A model generated the notes under the pieces. The model had not been told where the DNA came from. It made no database searches and worked only from the letters and a program-made list of their open reading frames with translations. This document shows, in pieces, positions 15,059 through 21,315 of a DNA stretch of 22,348 nt. A program made the translations under genes and the position numbers. The DNA comes from a virus. The stretch lies in the IMG/VR virus record IMGVR_UViG_3300023297_001499, positions 1 through 22,348 of that record. The stretch is one strand, 5' to 3'. How positions within the stretch are numbered: the first letter of the stretch is position 1; each line of letters starts with the position of its first letter.

Positions 15059-16759
15059 TGAGCCGGCCACACCAGGCTGCATCGTGACGGTCGCGAAATA
15101 CTTACCGTCAAGCATCTGATGCGCGACCTCGCTCTGGAGGGATTGCTCGACATCCTGTGTGCCGGGGTCGATCCAGATCGGAGTCACGAACAGACCGAGA
15201 TACGGCGCAATGACGTAGCCCGTCTGCGGCCACTGCTTACCCTTGGCGCCGACCAGCAAGGTGTTTGTCTGGAGGCTGTCCCACCAGCCGACCTTGACCA
15301 GCCGCTCGCCAGTGCTCAGAGAACCGGCGATGTCGATTCCCTCGGCGACTCGCCCCTGGCCATCGCCCTTGTAGTCGCCGGCGGCCTGAGCCAGCCAAAC
15401 GATGCGATCGATCGAATCCGGGTCACCGATGATCCACACCGTGTCCGCGAACCTCGACTTGTAGATCAGGTTGCGGGCTTTCTTGATGTGGGTGATGATC
15501 TGCTTCTGCCACTGCTCGCCGTCGTAGTTCCCGGTAGCGGGCGGCAGAGTGCCGTAGTTGACGTTGCCGGCGGTCGCGCCGCTGACCATCTCCGCGAGAA
15601 TGTTGTAGTTCCATTCCCGCGCAACCTGGTCGGCGCACGCGGAGATCATCGTGCCGGTGCCGTCGATGCCGAAGTCGGAGTGCAGGTGCCGCATCACCTC
15701 GACCGACAGGTCGTAACCGAGCTTTTTGATGAGGCAGGTGACATTGGTCGAAGTCAAGCTGCCCTTGAGCCGCTTGATCTCTTCCTTCTCACCCGGGTCG
15801 TTGGCATACGAGCCAGTGAAGTTCGCGACGGCCGACATATCGGCGTCGTCCTCGTCGGTGATCTTCCAGTGGTAGACGCGGCCGGTCGACTGCTTCAACG
15901 GCTGAAGCGTTCCGAGTTGGGTCGCGATCAACTGCGGGAAGATGTCGACCATCAGCGGCATCACATACGGGATCGCCGCCGCGACGTCGCCGGTCGTGGT
16001 GGCGCCGGTGGGAATCGCCTGTCCCCTCGCGCCCTGCCGCAGCACGGACATCCGGTCGCGGCTGAACTGCTCGGCATCCTCGACTCTCTTCATCATGCCG
16101 TTGCGCATCATCAGCCACGCATCGGCCAGTTCCGGCTTCTCCTTGACGAAGTTCTGGAGCATGATCCGCATGCACAGACGCGTGTCGGAGAAGTCGGGAA
16201 GAGCGCCGGGCACCCACGAGCTATTCCCCTCGTGCAGTATTCCGCGTTCGGTCGCCGACTGGATCAATTCCTCGACGGCCGCTTCGTAACTCTGCGGGGC
16301 GTCCACCGAAGTACCGTCGTCCTTGTACTCCGGGGTATACATCCCCTTGCTCGCAAGGCGAGCGTGACTATCGAGGAACGGCTGTATCGACTGCCGCAGC
16401 GCCGGCATCACCGCCTCGATCCCCTCGTCCGTAGCGCACATGTTCTGCAACATCGTCCGAGCGGAGTCACTGAACTGCTCGGGCAGTTCCTTGTCCGTTA
16501 CCATCTGCGCGATCCGTGCGCTCACAGCGGCGTTGCGCTTCTGAACCAGTTCACGCGACGCGTCTCTGTCGATGATCGCCTGCGCCTGCGCCGTTACTCC
16601 ACGGGCCTGATCGAGCACTGCCCGATCATCGTCCGTCAGTCCCGCGGGCGCCGCCACGGGCGCCGCCTGCGGCAATACCTGCGGTGGCGTCGCCGTTCCA
16701 TCCGGGCCGCCGCCATCGACATCGGCGTTCTGCTTGTTTGTGACCTCATCGGGGTCCAT
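15050..16759 (-). CDS. Internal-start product: scaffold plus major capsid
   Basis: An in-frame ATG at 16759 (residue 378 of the fusion, MDPDEVTNKQ) has AAAGGAGA 5-6 bases upstream, as good as any gene start in the window. Translation from it would give 569 residues: a Pro/Ala/Gly-rich start, a helical scaffold-like region (to about residue 240 of this product) and the HK97-fold capsid domain. This would allow many capsid copies per protease copy, a problem a plain fusion does not solve. Internal scaffold starts are known in lambda (C/Nu3), where both products end together. No experimental evidence is available here. Confidence 0.65.
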   Translation of the reverse strand: MDPDEVTNKQNADVDGGGPDGTATPPQVLPQAAPVAAPAGLTDDDRAVLDQARGVTAQAQAIIDRDASRELVQKRNAAVSARIAQMVTDKELPEQFSDSARTMLQNMCATDEGIEAVMPALRQSIQPFLDSHARLASKGMYTPEYKDDGTSVDAPQSYEAAVEELIQSATERGILHEGNSSWVPGALPDFSDTRLCMRIMLQNFVKEKPELADAWLMMRNGMMKRVEDAEQFSRDRMSVLRQGARGQAIPTGATTTGDVAAAIPYVMPLMVDIFPQLIATQLGTLQPLKQSTGRVYHWKITDEDDADMSAVANFTGSYANDPGEKEEIKRLKGSLTSTNVTCLIKKLGYDLSVEVMRHLHSDFGIDGTGTMISACADQVAREWNYNILAEMVSGATAGNVNYGTLPPATGNYDGEQWQKQIITHIKKARNLIYKSRFADTVWIIGDPDSIDRIVWLAQAAGDYKGDGQGRVAEGIDIAGSLSTGERLVKVGWWDSLQTNTLLVGAKGKQWPQTGYVIAPYLGLFVTPIWIDPGTQDVEQSLQSEVAHQMLDGKYFATVTMQPGVAGSDP

Positions 16760-17890
16760 TGATGTCTCCTTTCGCGGCTCCGGATGTTTGTTGGCCTGGA
16801 GCCGGGCGTATTCAACGGCGGAGCCTGGACTCGCACCGTTCAGAACAACATCGATAGAGATGAGGCGGAACCCATCCGCCTGCACAATATCGACTTTCTG
16901 TCCCTGGAACTCTCCCGGCTTCGTTGTGGCGATTACCAGCGTGCTCATGTCGAACCCGATACCGGCAATCAGCGTTGCGGCCAAGTCGTTGCCCTCTCGC
17001 GTCTTGGTCGTGACAGCTTCAAATGCGACTTGGTTGCCTCGCATTTCCAGCTTCGTGAACTTCTGGGATACTTCATGCGGATCAGGCGGACGGGGAAAGC
17101 CCTGTCCGTCGGCCTTGTGACCTGATGCGCCGATCACCCTGCCCATGGGAAGGCTGATTTGCGCCAGATCAACCTGTTGGCACCACAGTTCAGCGGGGTA
17201 CACCTGTCCTTGCGTATTGACAACATCACCGACCGTGGCCACGCCGCCAAAGCGCACAGTCCCATCTTTCTGTGCTTTGCCTTGATCGAGTAGCCGTATC
17301 GGAGCACGGACCTGCTGCATCAAAAAAGGCGGCTTTTCGCCGCCTTGTTCGATCACCGCCCCGACCGGGGTTTCTTGTAGTTCAATGTCTGGCGGCGTAT
17401 GTTCCGCGTTCGCCAACCCGCCGATCGCCTGCTGAACGATCGTGATGATCTGCTTGATCTCGACCTCGCGGACATCGGAGAACGTGAACGCATCCCCATC
17501 GCGAGTCCAATCGGCCTGATAGTAGCGAGATTCCCACTTGCCGGACTGGTTCCGGATCTCGCTTGAGATAACAACCGACTCCGGCATGGTGAATACGGTC
17601 CACTTGTATTCGCCCGGAATCGAGTCGTTCGCTTGAATCGCCCGATTCAGACGGCGGATCAACTTCTCATACGCATCGTCCGTGCTTTCGCCCGAGATCA
17701 CCGCCCCTTGCAGAAGTGCCGACATGCTCTCTTCCAGGGCGGATTCGTCGATCTTGTCGTCCTGCGCCAGTTTTTCGAGCCCAACCATAGTCGTGCGGAT
17801 AGGTTCGACCAGTTCGGACGGCAGTATCTCCCGTGTTTGCCCTAGAAACGAATCAAGCCCGGATATCCGGGCTTTGAGCAGGTCAATCAT
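15050..17890 (-). CDS. Prohead protease-major capsid protein fusion
   Basis: A 946-residue protein, ATG at 17890 behind AGGAGG. Residues 95-150 match the N-terminal region found before prohead proteases; 193-360 resemble a phage serine protease with GASGHKADG (His258 candidate) and GFDMSTLVIATT (Ser316 candidate), but without a proven catalytic triad. From about 378 an Ala/Pro/Gly-rich linker and a helical region (scaffold-like) precede an HK97-fold capsid of T4 gp23 type: LGTLQPLKQSTGRVYHW (about 659-675), LIKKLGYDLSVEVMRHLHSDFG, QVAREWNYNIL and a C-terminal LFVTPIWIDPGT. Protease, scaffold and capsid are usually separate genes or a two-part fusion; a continuous frame of this length is notable. 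Cleavage and the final particle subunit remain inferences. Confidence 0.82.
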   Translation of the reverse strand: MIDLLKARISGLDSFLGQTREILPSELVEPIRTTMVGLEKLAQDDKIDESALEESMSALLQGAVISGESTDDAYEKLIRRLNRAIQANDSIPGEYKWTVFTMPESVVISSEIRNQSGKWESRYYQADWTRDGDAFTFSDVREVEIKQIITIVQQAIGGLANAEHTPPDIELQETPVGAVIEQGGEKPPFLMQQVRAPIRLLDQGKAQKDGTVRFGGVATVGDVVNTQGQVYPAELWCQQVDLAQISLPMGRVIGASGHKADGQGFPRPPDPHEVSQKFTKLEMRGNQVAFEAVTTKTREGNDLAATLIAGIGFDMSTLVIATTKPGEFQGQKVDIVQADGFRLISIDVVLNGASPGSAVEYARLQANKHPEPRKETSMDPDEVTNKQNADVDGGGPDGTATPPQVLPQAAPVAAPAGLTDDDRAVLDQARGVTAQAQAIIDRDASRELVQKRNAAVSARIAQMVTDKELPEQFSDSARTMLQNMCATDEGIEAVMPALRQSIQPFLDSHARLASKGMYTPEYKDDGTSVDAPQSYEAAVEELIQSATERGILHEGNSSWVPGALPDFSDTRLCMRIMLQNFVKEKPELADAWLMMRNGMMKRVEDAEQFSRDRMSVLRQGARGQAIPTGATTTGDVAAAIPYVMPLMVDIFPQLIATQLGTLQPLKQSTGRVYHWKITDEDDADMSAVANFTGSYANDPGEKEEIKRLKGSLTSTNVTCLIKKLGYDLSVEVMRHLHSDFGIDGTGTMISACADQVAREWNYNILAEMVSGATAGNVNYGTLPPATGNYDGEQWQKQIITHIKKARNLIYKSRFADTVWIIGDPDSIDRIVWLAQAAGDYKGDGQGRVAEGIDIAGSLSTGERLVKVGWWDSLQTNTLLVGAKGKQWPQTGYVIAPYLGLFVTPIWIDPGTQDVEQSLQSEVAHQMLDGKYFATVTMQPGVAGSDP
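16765..16772 (-). promoter_or_regulatory. Internal ribosome binding site before capsid part
   Basis: AAAGGAGA with a 5-base spacer (CATCA) to the ATG at 16759, in frame inside the protease-capsid fusion. It lies exactly at the junction between the protease domain and the linker, where an independent gene would start. Confidence 0.65.
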
Positions 17891-17906
17891 ATCGGCCTCC
17901 TGTCGA

Positions 17907-18347
17907 TCAGAGTGCAGCTCCTTCACCTGTCATCGCGCGCACTTCTTCTGCGGCCGCCATATCCGTTGCGACCTTGTTGACCGCCGCCACATGCGTGTCC
18001 GCCAGGTGCAGAACCAGACCTTCGGCCTGTTCGAATACCTCCTGGCAGAACGGGCATTGATATTGCTTCGTCGGTTGCGAAGAGTCGTATTGTACCGGTG
18101 CCGGTACGCGCCCTTCGAGCATGTCCAGTCCGGGAGTTTCGCTCGCAATTTCAAGCACGCCCGTTTGCACCAGCCGTTCGCCCAGTGTGCCCTTGGCGCA
18201 GTCAATCACGTCCGACGCGCCGGGCCGCAGCATCCCCCGCCCGACGCTTTGGGGAACGCGGGTTACGTTTTGAACCATCTTCAAGACCGGTTCGTGCTCG
18301 GGTTTTTCTTCCTTTTGCTTTCGTTTCTTGTCGGCTAGTCCCACCAT
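17907..18347 (-). CDS. Small module protein with C2H2 zinc finger
   Basis: A 146-residue protein. ATG at 18347 with a perfect AGGAGGT site upstream; longer in-frame starts lie in the gene before. Residues 1-20 are Lys/Glu-rich. Residues 21-67 hold the module (VLKMVQNVTRVPQSVG, MLRPGASDVIDCAKGTLGERL). Residues 96-120 contain a C2H2 zinc finger: C98, C101, H114, H119 (C-x2-C-x12-H-x4-H, with F105 and L111 as core positions). The end is a short Ala/Glu-rich helix. Zinc fingers of this type occur in phage and archaeal regulators; here, between portal and protease-capsid genes, a virion or assembly role is as likely. I cannot assign a known family. Confidence 0.75.
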   Translation of the reverse strand: MVGLADKKRKQKEEKPEHEPVLKMVQNVTRVPQSVGRGMLRPGASDVIDCAKGTLGERLVQTGVLEIASETPGLDMLEGRVPAPVQYDSSQPTKQYQCPFCQEVFEQAEGLVLHLADTHVAAVNKVATDMAAAEEVRAMTGEGAAL

Positions 18348-18654
18348 TTGACCTCCTGTAGTTGCCGTGCGCGTGCATGATGTGTCCGTGCCGTGCGAGC
18401 TTCGTGGGGAACGCCCTAGCAACCCCTTGCACAAGACACTTCTGACAGAAAAACCCCGGCAGATCCGGGATGTTCTCGACACGCGCGTTCGAACACATCT
18501 CGTCTACCAGGGTTCGTTCGTATTCCAGTATTTCAATCCGGCCCAGATCACGAAGCCGTTGGGCCATCCCCCAGCTAATCCAGCCAGTCCCGCCCGGCTC
18601 CAGAACAGTCTCGCCGACCACTTCGATCAGATGATATGTGGATCTCGCAAGCAC
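18202..18654 (-). CDS. Small module protein with zinc-finger-like motif, overlaps next gene
   Basis: About 150 residues from a proposed GTG start at 18654; an alternative GTG at 18708 overlaps the upstream stop. No ATG is available in a sensible place, so the start is uncertain. Residues 5-45 hold a divergent module (YHLIEVVGETVLEPGG then GMAQRLRDLGRIEIL). Residues 68-96 contain FFCQKC (C70, C73) and LARHGHIMHAH (H89, H94 candidates), giving C-x2-C-x15-H-x4-H, similar to the finger in the next gene. After about residue 97 the frame is low-complexity and basic and overlaps the next gene by 146 bases, through its ribosome binding site, to a stop at 18202. The true C-terminus may be shorter if a frameshift or sequence error is present. 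The module and finger suggest a diverged partner of the next gene. Confidence 0.6.
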   Translation of the reverse strand: MLARSTYHLIEVVGETVLEPGGTGWISWGMAQRLRDLGRIEILEYERTLVDEMCSNARVENIPDLPGFFCQKCLVQGVARAFPTKLARHGHIMHAHGNYRRSNGGTSRQETKAKGRKTRARTGLEDGSKRNPRSPKRRAGDAAARRVGRD

Positions 18655-18700
18655 CCTGCGTTCCGGGGGCGAAGCGGGGTGTGCCCGGCGAAAGACCCTG

Positions 18701-19177
18701 CTAACCACGCGGCTTGTGGCCTCCGCGCGGGCGACCGGGCTTTCGTCCCTTTCTGGATTTGGGCTTCTTCTCTGGCTTGGGCGGCTCGACTTCAGCATCT
18801 TCCGATTCGGAGTCGTCCGACTCGGCACCGATCACCGACTCGATGTGCGCATCGATCTGCTCATCGGCTTCCGCGTCCGGGTCATAGCGAGTAACCAGCG
18901 GCACGCCTCTCGGAACGGGCGGCGGCGCGGACTCTTCCGCGGCGTCAGCAGCCTCGGGCTCGTCGTAATCTGTCTCCGTGGGCACCTCGTCGATGATCGT
19001 GATTTGTGCAACCGGCACCGGCAATATCTCCACGACCCCGCGTGCCGCAAGGAACGTCGCGCATCCATTCGGCATCATTGCGACTTCGTGCGTCTGGTAG
19101 GTGTAATGCCCCACGACCTGCGGCCCTTTCAGGCAGCGGATTTGCACAAGTTCTTCCTGACCCGGCTCGTCAACCAT
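18701..19177 (-). CDS. Small module protein with acidic linker and basic tail
   Basis: A 158-residue protein, ATG at 19177 behind GAGGAGG, 13 bases after the portal stop. Residues 10-52 hold the module (VQIRCLKGPQVVGHY, HEVAMMPNGCATFLAARGVVEIL). Residues 64-134 are Asp/Glu/Ala/Pro-rich and probably disordered. Residues 137-158 are very basic (KKPKSRKGRKPGRPRGG) and suggest nucleic acid or membrane/polyanion contact. No enzyme motif. An acidic then basic layout is like phage scaffolding or DNA-linked head proteins. Unknown function; the module ties it to the glycosyltransferases downstream. Confidence 0.72.
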   Translation of the reverse strand: MVDEPGQEELVQIRCLKGPQVVGHYTYQTHEVAMMPNGCATFLAARGVVEILPVPVAQITIIDEVPTETDYDEPEAADAAEESAPPPVPRGVPLVTRYDPDAEADEQIDAHIESVIGAESDDSESEDAEVEPPKPEKKPKSRKGRKPGRPRGGHKPRG

Positions 19178-19190
19178 CTGGTTTTCCTCC

Positions 19191-20684
19191 TCAGACCTTC
19201 TCTCGGGCGTCTTTATTGCCCGCGCCCGGCAATTGGATTCGATCGTCCTTCCCGTCCCCGTTCTTGCCGGGTTCCTCCGGCGGTTGCTCTTCGCTGATCG
19301 TAATCCCGGAGATCAGCGTATTCTTGGACGCATCGCTCATCCTTGTGAACTCGCGCAACACGACTTCGAGGTGCGGTCGCATCTCGGGGTAGCGCTCAAG
19401 AAGCGTGTCCATTGTCTTTGCAAGCGCCATCTGCGTCTGAGCGCCCCGAAGCGCGTCGGTCGTGTTGATGTCAGCCATCCGAATCACGTAGCGAACGGAG
19501 TTGGGGTCTATGCCCTTGAGGACAAGCTGACGATCGAAAAGTGTCGATAGCCCTTCCTTGAGGATCTGCTGACAGAACATCAACGTGCAGGCATAATGCT
19601 TGTCTTCCGCCTGCCCGCCGCCCTCGGACAGCTTCGGGATAGATCCCTCGAACGGGAAATACCGCTTCGGGATGCTGGTCGCGGTTATCAGACGGTCGAT
19701 GAAATGCTCGATATCCTTGATGTTCTGGAGTTGCGCGTTTTCGGGGTCGATCATTTCCACGCCGCCCCGCCCGGAACCATCATCCGGAATGTAGTAATCC
19801 GTGTTGATGCTCGTCGGGTCGTTCACCAGGTCAACGGTCGAGAGGTCCTGGTTAAACACAGGGCGCTTTGCCATCGCGTCCTTATACATGTTGATCGCGG
19901 ACAACTGCTGAGGGACATTCCAGTCGGATCTCGTGGGCACCTTGTGGATTAGCTTTGCAAACGCGCGCACTATCCGCGCCGCGGCGGTCGAGTCCTCCGC
20001 CATATTGATTCGCTTCCAGTTGTGCCGCGCACAGCCCAGAAGCGGAGTCCCGATATACCCGTCGAGTTCCCCGAAAGGAAAGTGCAATACCTCCCATTCA
20101 GCGAACTGGATCTGGTTTTTCGTGTCAGCCGGCGTGTTCTCGGGCCGTTGGAAGTAGCCGGGGAGCTTGTTTCCCTTGTCGTCCGTCATGGGCCACAGCG
20201 TATGCTCGGGCAACTCTTTCAAGCCCACGATATCCATCGTCTTGGAGTCGATGAGCACTTCGCGGAACTCGTTTCCCCATTTGACGAACCGCCGGACTAT
20301 TTGCCATGCCTCTCCGCGCAGCTTCAGACGCCGCACCAGATCGTCGATCTCGCGTTGGGCGGTCTTGAGTGCGCGCTTGCCGGCATCACCTTCCGCCTGA
20401 ACTGTCACCTCAAACGCATCGAGGGTGGGATCTTCCATCCCCACAGCACGATTAGCGATCGTGTTGAACGCGAACGACACAATCTCGTCCGCCCTATCCA
20501 TCCGATGCAAATCCTTGTGTATTTGAGTCCGCGCATACGACACCTGGAACTGCCTGGCGAGGATGGTTTCCAGCGTTGCCGCCGTTGCGCCCCGCCCGAC
20601 CTCGGTGGTCTGTACGGGGTTTCTCCCCAGCAGTGCCGCGACTGCCGCCCGCGTTCTTGTTCGCGCCTGGCTAACTAGACTCAT
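19191..20684 (-). CDS. Portal protein (T4 gp20-like)
   Basis: A 497-residue protein. I chose the ATG at 20684, next to a GTG at 20687; GGCGGGG lies 4 bases from the ATG. The start overlaps the sigma gene's end by 14 bases. The segment DLVNDPTSINTDYYIPDDGSG, GGVEMIDPENAQLQNIKDIEHF and ITATSIPKRYF (about 285-350) matches the T4 gp20 pattern of a YYIPD.G...GVE.. stretch followed by a helix and P-x-x-Y/R-x. LHFPFGELDGYIGTPLL is a usual portal segment. The portal is the dodecameric DNA entry channel and the motor's docking site. Size (T4 524, others about 500) fits. The C-terminus is Glu/Pro/Lys-rich. Confidence 0.82.
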   Translation of the reverse strand: MSLVSQARTRTRAAVAALLGRNPVQTTEVGRGATAATLETILARQFQVSYARTQIHKDLHRMDRADEIVSFAFNTIANRAVGMEDPTLDAFEVTVQAEGDAGKRALKTAQREIDDLVRRLKLRGEAWQIVRRFVKWGNEFREVLIDSKTMDIVGLKELPEHTLWPMTDDKGNKLPGYFQRPENTPADTKNQIQFAEWEVLHFPFGELDGYIGTPLLGCARHNWKRINMAEDSTAAARIVRAFAKLIHKVPTRSDWNVPQQLSAINMYKDAMAKRPVFNQDLSTVDLVNDPTSINTDYYIPDDGSGRGGVEMIDPENAQLQNIKDIEHFIDRLITATSIPKRYFPFEGSIPKLSEGGGQAEDKHYACTLMFCQQILKEGLSTLFDRQLVLKGIDPNSVRYVIRMADINTTDALRGAQTQMALAKTMDTLLERYPEMRPHLEVVLREFTRMSDASKNTLISGITISEEQPPEEPGKNGDGKDDRIQLPGAGNKDAREKV

Positions 20685-21315
20685 CACACCCCGCCATACG
20701 TGCCATCTTTTCTATGATCTGCTCATGCCGTCGGCCTGCCCACGCTCCCGTGTAATTGTGCATCCGCCCGATGTCAACAAACCGCATCCTGCGCCGATAG
20801 CGCTGCTCGATCAACTCCGCCTCGTCTTCCGGCAACTTTCCAATCAGGTCGCTCACCATAACGCGGTCAAGGCAAGCGTCCACATCGAATGTTTCGCTGA
20901 GTTTGTCGTCTAACTGTAGCGCGTCGAAGGACACAAGTTCGGGCGGATCGACGGCACCGCGCTGACACCGCCTGTAGTTGCTGCCCCCGTGGGTTCCGTG
21001 GTCCCGGATGTAATTCTTGATTGTGCCGTCAATCCGCGTGCATGCGTAGGTCGCGAAAGACGATTTGCCTCGGCATGGATCGTAGAGATCGACCGCGCTC
21101 ACAAGCGCAGCCCACGCCGCCCCTGTGATGTCTCCCTCCTCCAACCCAACCGCCCTTACCACATCGCTCAGTTTTCGGGACCGGCTATATACAAGACCCT
21201 TGTAGCTCATAATGAGCAGGTCGCGTGATTCCGGCGTGCGTAGTTGCCAATACCGCATCCACAGCGCCCGTTGGCCGGCATTTGTCGAGACTTTCTCCCA
21301 ATCGATATCAGGCAT
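20671..21315 (-). CDS. Sigma-70 family RNA polymerase sigma factor
   Basis: A 214-residue protein. ATG at 21315-21313 overlaps the terminase TGA as TGATG. Region 2 (about 58-105) has the familiar ITGAAWAALVSAVDLYDP, RGKSSFATYACTRIDGTIKN and YIRDHG, matching the 'GLxxAxxxFDPxRGxxFxTYAxxRIRGxIxxxxR' pattern of FliA-like alternative sigma factors. Region 4 (about 150-205) has DLIGKLPEDEAELIEQRYRRR then a helix-turn-helix with FVDIGRMHNYTGAWAGRRHEQI. Region 3 is poorly defined. It would direct host RNA polymerase to particular promoters, likely late phage genes. Placement between terminase and portal is unusual and would give positive feedback. Its own start has no separate promoter in the window. 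Confidence 0.86.
   Translation of the reverse strand: MPDIDWEKVSTNAGQRALWMRYWQLRTPESRDLLIMSYKGLVYSRSRKLSDVVRAVGLEEGDITGAAWAALVSAVDLYDPCRGKSSFATYACTRIDGTIKNYIRDHGTHGGSNYRRCQRGAVDPPELVSFDALQLDDKLSETFDVDACLDRVMVSDLIGKLPEDEAELIEQRYRRRMRFVDIGRMHNYTGAWAGRRHEQIIEKMARMAGCDESS

Noticed and set aside
13607-15061. Long open frame on the plus strand (484 codons) opposite the GT4 gene
   Set aside because: The minus strand carries a clear GT-B fold enzyme with motifs; the plus-strand product has low-information Arg/Pro/His/Val composition.
15119-16762. Long open frame on the plus strand (547 codons) opposite the capsid gene
   Set aside because: The minus-strand frame here encodes recognisable protease-scaffold-capsid sequence; the plus-strand reading has Arg/His/Val/Leu-rich composition, no domain, and is the usual antisense shadow of GC-rich coding.
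18202-18654. Programmed frameshift joining the second and third small proteins
   Set aside because: No slippery heptamer of the X XXY YYZ type was seen near 18350, and the third gene has its own perfect ribosome binding site.
18367-19297. Plus-strand open frames over the small module proteins
   Set aside because: Minus-strand genes in this region have strong ribosome binding sites at 19177 and 18347, zinc-finger motifs and shared modules; the plus-strand frames have neither.
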